DNA from: an uncultured Oscillospiraceae bacterium
Lineage (GTDB): Bacteria; Bacillota; Clostridia; Oscillospirales; Acutalibacteraceae
Assembly (NCBI GenBank): GCA_900546785.1
Contig: URED01000005.1
Span: 1-64,000 of the forward strand
Direction: 5' to 3'
DNA: 64,000 nucleotides
The notes under the pieces are model-generated. The model was not told the origin of the DNA. It was given only the letters and a program-made list of their open reading frames with translations, and did no database searches. A program made the translations under genes and the position numbers. Shown piece by piece: positions 54,432-61,997 of this stretch; positions within the stretch are counted from its first letter, which is position 1; every line of letters starts with the position of its first letter.

Positions 54432-56882
54432 ATGAAAGAATTATCACTTGACGGCGTTTGGAAGATAACGCTTGATTCTACGGGGGAAAGCGTTGAAGCA
54501 TGCACGCCCGTAACCGATTTCAACGCTTTTTACAAAGCCGGAAAGATAAAAGATCCGTTTTACGGCACAAACGAAAACGACGTGCAATTCCTTGCAGAAA
54601 CAGGCAAAAGCTTTGCACGCAGATTCAGCGTGGACAGCGATTTGCTTGGGCACAAAAACGTGATTCTATCCTGCGATATGCTGGACACGTTAGCAGATAT
54701 ATACATCAATTCAAAACGCATAGGCAGATCCGAAAATGCTTATATCAAATTTGAAAAGGATATAAAAGACGTGCTGCACGAGGGCGAAAATGAGATAAAG
54801 ATACACTTTGAATCCCCCGTTCAGTACATAACGAACAGGCAAAAGGAAAAACCGCTTCCGAAAAACAACAACGGCACGGACGGCGCGCCGTACATCAGAA
54901 AGCCCGCATGCCATTTCGGCTGGGACTGGGGCATAAATCTGCCTGTATCAGGCATTTTGGGCAAAACAAGAATCCTTGCATATGACGGTGAGGCACGCGA
55001 TTTTACCGTATTTCAAAAGCACGAAAACGGCGCCGTTACACTTGAGCTTACAACGGAACCGGCTGTAAACACCCGCGGCACACTGATACACCCTGACGGC
55101 AGACAAGCAACATTTGACGTTGAAAACGGCGCTGCGGTGATCACCGTAACAGAGCCGGAACTTTGGTGGACGAAAGAGCTTTCCGGCAAAGACAGGCAGC
55201 CGCTTTACACGATAAAAATTGACAGTGTTGAAAAGCGCATAGGGCTTCGCACCATAAAGCTTGACCGAAGCAAGGATCAATACGGCAGCAACTTCAGATT
55301 CATACTGAACGGCGTACCGGTCTTTGCCAAAGGCGCCAACGTGATCCCGCCGGACGCTATGGCGGACAGGATAGATGAGAAAGCCGAACAGAAGATCATT
55401 GACGACTGCAAAGGCGCAAATTTCAACATGATCAGGATATGGGGCGGCGGTTACTACGGCAGCGACCGGCTGTATGATCTCTGCGACGAAAACGGCATCC
55501 TGGTTTGGCAGGATTTTATGTTTGCCTGTCTGATGTACCCGTTTTACGAGGAAGCATATTTGGGCAATGTGCTTGATGAAGTGAAATACAACGTTTCGCG
55601 CATCATGCACCACCCCTCCCTTGCGCTTTGGTGCGGCAACAACGAGATAGAATTCATGTTCACCTATCTTCCCAAGGAATCGGAGATCGTAAAATGGTAC
55701 AGAAAATTCTTTTATGATATCCTGCCTACGGAGATAAGAAAGTACGACAGAGTTACGCCGTATATTGAAACTTCGCCGATCGGCGACGGATTCAGAAAAA
55801 ACATAACTGCCGATAAATGCGGCGACACGCATATGTGGCATGTTTGGCACGGCGGCAAGAACCTGAAATACTATACAAAAAGATACACGCGCTTTATGAG
55901 CGAATACGGCATGGAATCCCTGCCCAGCACGGACTGTATAAAGCAGTTTGCAGATGAAAACGAGATGAATCTTTTTTCAGAAACGATGCTGCATCACCAA
56001 AAATGCCTGAGCGGAAACGCCAAGATGAAATACTACCTGCTTGAAAGATATAAAGAGCCGGACAGATTCGATGACCTGATCTATCTTACGGGGCTTATCC
56101 AAAGCCAGTGCGTGGGCAACGCCGCGCAGCATTTCAGGCGCAACAAGGGCAGGTGCAACGGATCGCTCTGGTGGCAGCTTAACGACTGCTGGGGCTGCCC
56201 GAGCTGGTCTTCCGTAGACTATTTCGGCAAGTGGAAGCCCCTTATGTATGACGCGAAAAGATTTTTCAGCCCCGTTGCACTTTCCGTAAACGACACCGGC
56301 AAGGCGGCGGAAATCTATCTTTTAAACGACACACTTCAAAGCGGCGATTACACCGTGAAAGCAAAGATCATGGATTTTGACGGCAAAACGCTTGACGAGA
56401 CAGTTGAGAACGTGTATTCAAAAGCCGGAGAGCCTCAAAGAGCCGCCGTTATTTCAACAGCCGGTTATGACAAAAGAAAGCACTTTATAATGGCGGAGCT
56501 TTACAAGGACGGCAAAAGGATATTTGAAACGACTGCCGTGCTTGCGCCTGAAAGGACGCTTGCGCTTGCGCGCGCCAAGATCAGAATCTACGTTCAGGGC
56601 AACAGCCTGACCCTTGAAAGCAATACCTACGCGCGAAGTGTGTTCATAGATATTGCAGGCGAAAGCACGCCGCTTTCGGACAACAGCTTTGATCTTATAC
56701 CGGGCGAGCAAAAAACAGTCTGTCTTTGCGCAGACAGCAAGATAGACGCAAAGTGTATAACCGTAAAATGCGTGAACAACATTAAGTCCTCCCACACAGA
56801 GGCGGAGCGGATCGCTTACAGGCTGAAATTTGCAGCGCAGCCGGAAAACATCGCAAATATGTTTTATTACACGTTCAGCTGA
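54432..56882 (+). CDS. GH2 beta-mannosidase
   Basis: 816 residues. Order: N-terminal sugar-binding sandwich (about 1-170), including HFGWDWGINLPVSGI, an immunoglobulin-like domain (170-270), the barrel (280-600) with acid/base Glu in WCGNNEIEFMF (about 405) and nucleophile Glu in SEYGMESLPS (about 491), then C-terminal domains. The GWDWG and GNNEIE patterns are those of beta-mannosidases, which release mannose from N-glycan cores or plant mannan fragments. No signal peptide. Lies beside the sialic-acid operon, suggesting host N-glycan use. Confidence 0.92.
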   Translation: MKELSLDGVWKITLDSTGESVEACTPVTDFNAFYKAGKIKDPFYGTNENDVQFLAETGKSFARRFSVDSDLLGHKNVILSCDMLDTLADIYINSKRIGRSENAYIKFEKDIKDVLHEGENEIKIHFESPVQYITNRQKEKPLPKNNNGTDGAPYIRKPACHFGWDWGINLPVSGILGKTRILAYDGEARDFTVFQKHENGAVTLELTTEPAVNTRGTLIHPDGRQATFDVENGAAVITVTEPELWWTKELSGKDRQPLYTIKIDSVEKRIGLRTIKLDRSKDQYGSNFRFILNGVPVFAKGANVIPPDAMADRIDEKAEQKIIDDCKGANFNMIRIWGGGYYGSDRLYDLCDENGILVWQDFMFACLMYPFYEEAYLGNVLDEVKYNVSRIMHHPSLALWCGNNEIEFMFTYLPKESEIVKWYRKFFYDILPTEIRKYDRVTPYIETSPIGDGFRKNITADKCGDTHMWHVWHGGKNLKYYTKRYTRFMSEYGMESLPSTDCIKQFADENEMNLFSETMLHHQKCLSGNAKMKYYLLERYKEPDRFDDLIYLTGLIQSQCVGNAAQHFRRNKGRCNGSLWWQLNDCWGCPSWSSVDYFGKWKPLMYDAKRFFSPVALSVNDTGKAAEIYLLNDTLQSGDYTVKAKIMDFDGKTLDETVENVYSKAGEPQRAAVISTAGYDKRKHFIMAELYKDGKRIFETTAVLAPERTLALARAKIRIYVQGNSLTLESNTYARSVFIDIAGESTPLSDNSFDLIPGEQKTVCLCADSKIDAKCITVKCVNNIKSSHTEAERIAYRLKFAAQPENIANMFYYTFS

Positions 56883-56908
56883 TCAGATCAAAATACAGAC
56901 AAACAAAA

Positions 56909-56945
56909 AAAACGCTTTTGGGTATTGACTCAAAAGCGTTTTTCT
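56909..56945. terminator. Bidirectional terminator
   Basis: AAAACGCTTTTG / CAAAAGCGTTTT (56909-56920, 56931-56942), 10-nt loop, between the convergent GH2 and GH43 genes. Confidence 0.88.
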
Positions 56946-56950
56946 GTTTC

Positions 56951-57799
56951 TTATACAATTTTTAAATGATCGCCGCAGTCGGAAAGTCTTACAAAACGGG
57001 GACGTTCGCTGCCCGTTTGGTTGGGCGAATGAAATGTCAAAAGCAGATCATCCCCTGCCCTGAAGATCATGCCGTGGCCGCCGTCATCGGTTATGAGCGG
57101 CGGCAGATGTTCAAAGCCGCCCGTTATGCTGCCGTTTTTTGACCTTGCAACGCACTGCGCGTATTTATGGTCAATGAAAGTTGACCATATCATAAGCAGC
57201 GCGCCGCTTTTTGTGCGGTAAAGGAAAGGGCCGTCGGTAATATAGTGCTCGCCCGCCGGTTTCTTATCCGCCCAAGCAGGTGAAGAAGCTTTAAAGATGA
57301 GCTTTGCCTGCCCTGCCGGTCTTTTAAGATCCGCGCTGAGCGGCAGATAGCAGATCTCGCCGTCCACAGCCTGCGTGTGTTCATGGCAGAAAACAAGATA
57401 GGGCGTGCCGTTTTCACAGTAGAATGTGCCGTCTATGCACTCCCACTCAACGGGAGTCAGCGCGCCTGCCGACTGCGGGCAAAACTTGCCGAGCGGGCTG
57501 TCTGAAACAAGCGCATATGTACCGCGAAGACCGTTTTCTTGGGTAAAAGAGGCAAACATGTAATATCTGCCGTTATATTTATGTACCTCCGGCGCCCAGT
57601 TTACTTCCCGGTTAAGCCCTGCCTGCTCTGAATCAAAGCAGCACACGGGGCCGTTCCACGCTTTGAGATCATCGGAAACATAAACGTCAAAACCGCCGGT
57701 TTTTCTGCCGAAATCAGCGGCACGTGTGCCGTACAGATAATATCTGCCGTTTTCGGCAAGGACGAACGGATCTCTTATATTGATATCTTCAGCCAGCAT
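56951..57799 (-). CDS. GH43-like five-bladed propeller glycosidase
   Basis: 282 residues. Propeller repeats NGRYYLYGTRAADFG, WAPEVHKYNGRYYMFAS and ECIDGTFYCENGTPYLVF. The catalytic base Asp is in IRDPFVLAENG (about 9) and the modulator Asp in ECIDGTF; the usual acid Glu (EGP) is replaced by Asp in ITDGPFLYRTKSG. It may act on arabinosides, galactosides or another sugar. It overlaps the nanA stop by one base, so it belongs to the sialic-acid operon. Confidence 0.85.
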   Translation of the reverse strand: MLAEDINIRDPFVLAENGRYYLYGTRAADFGRKTGGFDVYVSDDLKAWNGPVCCFDSEQAGLNREVNWAPEVHKYNGRYYMFASFTQENGLRGTYALVSDSPLGKFCPQSAGALTPVEWECIDGTFYCENGTPYLVFCHEHTQAVDGEICYLPLSADLKRPAGQAKLIFKASSPAWADKKPAGEHYITDGPFLYRTKSGALLMIWSTFIDHKYAQCVARSKNGSITGGFEHLPPLITDDGGHGMIFRAGDDLLLTFHSPNQTGSERPRFVRLSDCGDHLKIV

Positions 57800-58683
57800 T
57801 ATTTTTCAAGCTTTTCGGCGATCTTCTTCATGGAAGCGCGGCATTCGTCGCTTATAGGCAGGAACGGTCTTCTGCATTCGCCCATATCCACGCCCATCTC
57901 AGTCAAAATAGCCTTTTCGGACTGGAACACGCCGTATTTGATCATTTCCGTAATGATCTCATCCGCCTCGTTCTGCCCCTTTTGCGCCTCTTTCAGATTG
58001 CCGTTTTGGAAATCAGTCATGATCTTCTTAAACTTCTTGCCCATGAAGTTATAGGTGCTGCCGATCGCGCCGTCAGCCCCCATGGCAAGGCCGGCAAGCA
58101 GGGTTTCGTCAAAGCCGTTGTAGACAACGATTTCCCTGTCCAGCTGCTTAAATTTCTGAAGCGCAAACATATCGCTGGAGGTATGCTTGATGCCGATAAA
58201 TTTCTCGTTCTTGAAAAGATCGTTTGCAATCTCCTTAGTAAGCGAAAAACCGCTTGAATTCGGGAAATTATAAATGATCATCGGCAGCGAAGTGCTGTTT
58301 GCGATATCCTTATAATAGCCGAGGATCGCCTCAAGCGGGAAGCCGTAATAAAACGGAGCGACCGCCGAAATCGCGTCATAACCCAGTTCCTCGGCGCTTT
58401 TAGCCATTTCTATAGCGGCGTCTGTTGAAATGGTGCCGACATGCGCTATGAGCGTAACTCTGTCTCCCGCCGCCTCTTTAACGCACTTAAACACATTTTC
58501 TCTTTCCTCATTTGTGAGCAAAAGGCCCTCGCCCGTGCTTCCGCCTACGTAAAAGCCGTCAATACCGTTTTTGATATTGAATTCAACAAGATCCTTAATA
58601 GAATCGTATTTGATGTTTCCGTTCTTATCAAACGGAGTGAGCAGAGCCGAAAACAGGCCCTTAAATTTTTGCAGATCTGCCAT
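57799..58683 (-). CDS. nanA: N-acetylneuraminate lyase
   Basis: 294 residues, DHDPS-superfamily aldolase. GGSTGEGLLLTNEER binds the substrate carboxylate, Tyr in MIIYNFPN and the Schiff-base Lys in FIGIKHTSSD. Splits sialic acid into pyruvate and ManNAc. ATG 58683 is chosen for AGGAGAAG and the MADLQKFKGLFSALLTPFD start; an upstream extension would overlap nanE. Follows nanE by one base. Confidence 0.95.
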   Translation of the reverse strand: MADLQKFKGLFSALLTPFDKNGNIKYDSIKDLVEFNIKNGIDGFYVGGSTGEGLLLTNEERENVFKCVKEAAGDRVTLIAHVGTISTDAAIEMAKSAEELGYDAISAVAPFYYGFPLEAILGYYKDIANSTSLPMIIYNFPNSSGFSLTKEIANDLFKNEKFIGIKHTSSDMFALQKFKQLDREIVVYNGFDETLLAGLAMGADGAIGSTYNFMGKKFKKIMTDFQNGNLKEAQKGQNEADEIITEMIKYGVFQSEKAILTEMGVDMGECRRPFLPISDECRASMKKIAEKLEK

Positions 58684-58684
58684 T

Positions 58685-59356
58685 TTACTTCTCCTGTTTA
58701 TTATAAAAATTATTTTTTTCAAAAACGCTTTCAAAGCGCTTTGTGATATCCATAGGTCTTGTGATCGCGCTGCCGATCACAACAGCATAAGGATCGCATT
58801 CCAGCACCTTTTGAAGCTGCGCCGTTTCCCAGATACCGCCCTCTGCGATGACCTTTGCCGAAAGCTCGCCGGTCATTCTTTTGAGCATATCGTAATCCGG
58901 TATGGAAACGCCGGCGGTATAGGACGTATAGCTTCTCATCGTGGTACCCACGTAATCAAAGCCCATTTCGTCCGCCGCCTTCGCCTCTTCAAAATCAGAG
59001 CAGTCCGCCATGATCTCTACCTGCGGGGCGTTTTCACGGATATAGTTTACAAGATCGGCAAGCTTTTCGCCGCCGGGGCGTTCCCTTTTGGTGGCGTCAA
59101 GCGCGATAACCTCGCACCCAGAGCCGAGAAGTTCCTTGACCTCTTTAAGGGTGGGTGTAATATAGACGTCGCTGCCCGCATATTCGGCTTTGATTATGCC
59201 GATAACGGGAACATTTACCTGTTCTTTGATCTCTTTGATATCGGAAACATAATTTGCCCTGATGCCGACGGCGCCGCCCAGCACTGCCGCGCGGGCAAAA
59301 TGCCCCATCATATGAAGCCCGTAAAGGGGTTCGCCCTGAACTGCCTGGCAGGACAC
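58685..59356 (-). CDS. nanE: N-acetylmannosamine-6-phosphate 2-epimerase
   Basis: 223 residues from GTG 59356. TIM barrel: VIALDATKRERPGG, EIMADCSDFEEA, GFDYVGTTMRSYT and VIAEGGIWETAQL. Converts ManNAc-6-P to GlcNAc-6-P. This start truncates the first strand: NanE normally has about ten residues before VSCQA. The frame upstream reads ITANLKRGLI and contains no ATG, GTG or TTG before TGA; an ATT at 59386 has AAAGGCGG just ahead. Both starts are possible (AGAGGG precedes the GTG). No nanK in the window. Confidence 0.88.
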   Translation of the reverse strand: MSCQAVQGEPLYGLHMMGHFARAAVLGGAVGIRANYVSDIKEIKEQVNVPVIGIIKAEYAGSDVYITPTLKEVKELLGSGCEVIALDATKRERPGGEKLADLVNYIRENAPQVEIMADCSDFEEAKAADEMGFDYVGTTMRSYTSYTAGVSIPDYDMLKRMTGELSAKVIAEGGIWETAQLQKVLECDPYAVVIGSAITRPMDITKRFESVFEKNNFYNKQEK

Positions 59357-59412
59357 GATAAGCCCTCTTTTAAGATTTGCCGTAATACCACCGCCTTTAT
59401 TTTTATATCACA

Positions 59413-59441
59413 ATTCTATCACAAGGCGGTGCTCTTTTCAA
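59413..59441 (-). promoter_or_regulatory. sigma-A promoter of the nanE-nanA-GH43 operon
   Basis: Minus strand TTGAAA (59441-59436), 17-bp spacer, TAGAAT (59418-59413). Start near 59406, only about 20 nt before the ATT at 59386. Confidence 0.75.
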
Positions 59442-59542
59442 TGAAAATAAAAAAATATATCCAATTTTTTAGCCGTGCTTTACCATACATGGAAATATTA
59501 TAAAAAAATCTCTATGCAATTCGGAAAATTCCGAATAGTATA

Positions 59543-59571
59543 TTGAAATATGTTTTAAAAAATGTTATAGT
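59543..59571 (+). promoter_or_regulatory. sigma-A promoter of the orphan RNA gene
   Basis: TTGAAA (59543-59548), 17-bp spacer, TATAGT (59566-59571). Predicted start near 59578. Confidence 0.7.
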
Positions 59572-59577
59572 TTAAAT

Positions 59578-59716
59578 GCTGGAATTCAAGCCAACCGCGC
59601 CGCGGGTTGTGCAGGCTCATTGTTGCGGGGGTCTGCGATGCGGCAAAGAATTGTCATGATATCTAAGCAATTCTTACTTATGGGGATCCTGCCTGAATAA
59701 AACGGGCAGATCCTTT
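59578..59716 (+). ncRNA. Unassigned structured small RNA, about 140 nt
   Basis: An independent transcription unit with promoter and terminator and no open reading frame or following plus-strand gene for 630 bp. Stems seen by eye: AACCGCGCCGCGGGTT near 59596, TTGTTGC / GCGGCAA (about 59621-59654), AAGAATTG / CAATTCTT (about 59654-59684), and a long-range GCAGG / CCTGC pair that competes with the terminator. Overall it is rod-like. It shows no SRP tetraloop, T-box or clear 6S core. A 6S-like regulator or a cis-acting attenuator without a gene are the alternatives. Confidence 0.6.
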
Positions 59717-59719
59717 TTT
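59681..59719 (+). terminator. Intrinsic terminator of the orphan RNA
   Basis: GGATC(C)TGCC / GGGCAGATCC around TGAATAAAAC, followed by TTTTTTT. One arm includes CCTGC, which can pair with GCAGG upstream. Confidence 0.85.
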
Positions 59720-59728
59720 TATGCTGAT

Positions 59729-60199
59729 TTATATCTCTTGCTTAAGCGTGCTTTCAACGGCGTCAAGCAGGCGGTTCACCCCCCGTGAGCCGAAGCGGGT
59801 CTCAAAAACGGCGCGCGCTCTGAGCGCGCCCGAAAGCAGCTTTATATTGACGGGCACAGTTGCCTTTGCGCCTCCCCTCGGCGCGCATAAAAACAGCACA
59901 AGGCGCCTTGCCTTTCTGGAATAGCGCAGCGCATTTACAAGTTCGCTTTCAAGCCGATAAGGATTCATAACATAGATCACGCAGTCAAAATTCTCCGCTT
60001 CTTCGGCAGGGCTTCCGGGAGAAAGGCAGGAAACAAAGTATTCACGGTATTTGTAATAGTACATGCCTTTAATAAGCCCGAACCGCGGAAATTCGCATAT
60101 AAAAGAGCCGGTAAGCTCCGCAAACAGATTGATCTGCGCCGCTGCGCACTGCCCTGCTATTGCAACGGTGCACGGCGGCTTATTTTTATGTAATTTCAA
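59729..60199 (-). CDS. Stand-alone FeoB-like pseudo-GTPase
   Basis: 156 residues. It keeps the order of a FeoB-type G domain: a first strand VAIAGQCAAAQINLFAELTG (compare GNPNxGKTTLFNALTG), FDCVIYVMNPYRLESELVNA (compare VVDATNLERNLYLTLQL), VPVNIKLLSGALRARAVFET and GVNRLLDAVESTL. The GTP-binding residues are gone: the P-loop Gly-Lys-Ser/Thr is replaced (GQCAAAQI), DxxG is absent (CLSPGS), and NxxD is CAPR. It therefore probably does not bind GTP. No FeoB membrane part follows. Function unknown. Confidence 0.7.
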   Translation of the reverse strand: MKLHKNKPPCTVAIAGQCAAAQINLFAELTGSFICEFPRFGLIKGMYYYKYREYFVSCLSPGSPAEEAENFDCVIYVMNPYRLESELVNALRYSRKARRLVLFLCAPRGGAKATVPVNIKLLSGALRARAVFETRFGSRGVNRLLDAVESTLKQEI

Positions 60200-60287
60200 A
60201 AAAGCACCCCTTATGCATACTACGCAACAGGCGCATATATGTTAAATTGCACAATATAAGAACGGGATATTTATCACACATTACGAA

Positions 60288-60316
60288 TTGAAATACAGCC
60301 CGACTGATGATAAAAT
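60288..60316 (+). promoter_or_regulatory. sigma-A promoter of the aldehyde dehydrogenase gene
   Basis: TTGAAA (60288-60293), 17-bp spacer, TAAAAT (60311-60316), with GTGAGG just ahead of the ATG at 60350. Confidence 0.7.
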
Positions 60317-60349
60317 AAAGGTTGAAATTAATTTATGTGAGGTAAAAAA

Positions 60350-61855
60350 ATGGAAAAACTTAAATACTTTGTTAACGGTGAATTCAGGGAGTCCAAGACC
60401 GACAAATGGTATGATCTCCACAACCCCTCTACGGGCGAGGTCACGGGCCAGGCTCCGTGCTGCACGAACGAGGAGGTGCTTGAAGCAATAGAAGCCGCAA
60501 AAGCAGCCTACCCGGCGTGGAGAAACACACCGGCAAGGAAAAGAGCGCAGATCCTTTACAAAGTGCGCGAACTCCTGATAGAGCATAAAGACGAGCTTAC
60601 GATGCTGGTTTGCGAGGAAAACGGCAAGGCATGGGGCGAGGCCGAGGGCGATGTGGGCAAAGCGCAGGAGGGCACCGAGCTTGCAACGCAGGCGCCGTCT
60701 CTTATGATGGGCGAAAGCCTTATGGACGCCTCCACCGGCTTTGACACGGTAAAATACCGCGAGCCGCTCGGCGTATTCGCAGGAATCGTACCCGTAAATT
60801 TCCCGGCTATGATACCCTTTGGCTGGATGACGCCCGTTTGCGTTGCCTGCGGCAACACGATGGTGCTGAAAGCGGCTTCGCTCACACCGAGAACGGCGAT
60901 GCGCATCGGCGCGCTTTACAAGGAAGCCGGGATCCCGGACGGCGTTATAAACATCGTTACCTGCTCCAGAAACGAGATAGACACGATCCTTGACCACCCG
61001 GACGTTAAGGGAATAACCTTTGTAGGCTCTACGCCGGTGGGTCTTAAGATCTATCAGAAAGCGGCAGCCGCGGGCAAGAGATGTCAGGCGCTCTGCCAGG
61101 CTAAGAACCACGCGCTTGTTATGGAGGACTGCGCGCTTGAAAGAACCGTTGCCGGCGTTATCAATTCGGCATTCGGCTGCGCCGGTCAGAGATGTATGGC
61201 GCTCTCCTGCTGCGTGGTGGAGGAATCCATTGCAGATAAATTTGTTGCCGAGCTGAAGAACCAGATCAAATCCGTAAACTGCGGCCCTGCATGGGATAAG
61301 AATACAAGGCTTGGCCCCATTACATATAAGAAGCATTATGAAGAGGTGCTTGCCGATATCCAAAAGGGCATTGACGAGGGCGCCGAGCTTGTTGTGGACG
61401 GGCGCAACCCCAAAGTACCGGAGGGATACGAAAACGGCTATTTCATAGGCGCAACCGTATTTGACCATGTTACGGAGGATATGACGATCGGCAGGGACGA
61501 GATATTCGGGCCGGTGCTTTGCATAAAGAGATGCAAGGATTTTGACGAGGGACTTGCCATTATGAACGCAAGCCCGTATGCAAACGGCTCCGTAATCTAT
61601 ACACAGAGCGGCTACTACGCAAGGCAGTTCGCAAGATATACGGACGGCGGCCAGGTAGGCATCAACGTGGGCATTCCCGTTCCCGTTGGCTTCGTTCCGT
61701 TCAGCGGGCACAAGCAGAGTTTCTTCGGCGATCTGCACTGCCTTGGCAAGGACGCTTACAGGTTCTTTACGGAAAGCAAATCCGTAACCCAGCACTGGTT
61801 TGACGAGGAAGAAAAGAAGGCAAAAGAGGTTGACACCTGGGACGGTCTGCTTTAA
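60350..61855 (+). CDS. Aldehyde dehydrogenase, methylmalonate-semialdehyde dehydrogenase type
   Basis: 501 residues. NAD-binding and catalytic domains with EPLGVFAGIVPVNFPAMIPF, FVGSTPVGLKIYQKAAA and the catalytic Cys in GCAGQRCMALSCC (about 283). The terminal pattern GINVGIPVPVGFVPFSGHKQ is that of CoA-acylating MmsA/IolA enzymes rather than ordinary ALDHs; CoA dependence is inferred. The same-strand iron alcohol dehydrogenase downstream suggests an aldehyde/alcohol or semialdehyde pathway. A terminator separates the two. Confidence 0.92.
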   Translation: MEKLKYFVNGEFRESKTDKWYDLHNPSTGEVTGQAPCCTNEEVLEAIEAAKAAYPAWRNTPARKRAQILYKVRELLIEHKDELTMLVCEENGKAWGEAEGDVGKAQEGTELATQAPSLMMGESLMDASTGFDTVKYREPLGVFAGIVPVNFPAMIPFGWMTPVCVACGNTMVLKAASLTPRTAMRIGALYKEAGIPDGVINIVTCSRNEIDTILDHPDVKGITFVGSTPVGLKIYQKAAAAGKRCQALCQAKNHALVMEDCALERTVAGVINSAFGCAGQRCMALSCCVVEESIADKFVAELKNQIKSVNCGPAWDKNTRLGPITYKKHYEEVLADIQKGIDEGAELVVDGRNPKVPEGYENGYFIGATVFDHVTEDMTIGRDEIFGPVLCIKRCKDFDEGLAIMNASPYANGSVIYTQSGYYARQFARYTDGGQVGINVGIPVPVGFVPFSGHKQSFFGDLHCLGKDAYRFFTESKSVTQHWFDEEEKKAKEVDTWDGLL

Positions 61856-61876
61856 TCCGACTTAAGCAAGAAAGAT

Positions 61877-61909
61877 AAATCCGCTACCGTAAAAGGCGGC
61901 GGATTTTTT
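61877..61909 (+). terminator. Terminator of the aldehyde dehydrogenase gene
   Basis: AAATCCGC / GCGGATTT (61877-61884, 61899-61906), 14-nt loop, followed by TTT. Confidence 0.82.
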
Positions 61910-61919
61910 ATATACGCTC

Positions 61920-61947
61920 TTGACATTTACTCTTTTTAGATTAAAAT
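61920..61947 (+). promoter_or_regulatory. sigma-A promoter of the iron alcohol dehydrogenase gene
   Basis: TTGACA (61920-61925), 16-bp spacer, TAAAAT (61942-61947), about 50 bp before the ATG. Confidence 0.7.
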
Positions 61948-61997
61948 ATATATGTTTTGTATATATTTAAATTTTGCGGCAAAGAGGAAGTGTAAGA

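Noticed and set aside
59578..59716. SRP RNA or tRNA-like gene
   Set aside because: No GGAA-type tetraloop with AGCAG flank and no cloverleaf or CCA end could be found.
60281..61795. Long minus-strand open frame opposite the aldehyde dehydrogenase (504 codons)
   Set aside because: Antisense shadow of a convincing ALDH gene; low-complexity Cys/His/Arg-rich translation, no ribosome-binding site.
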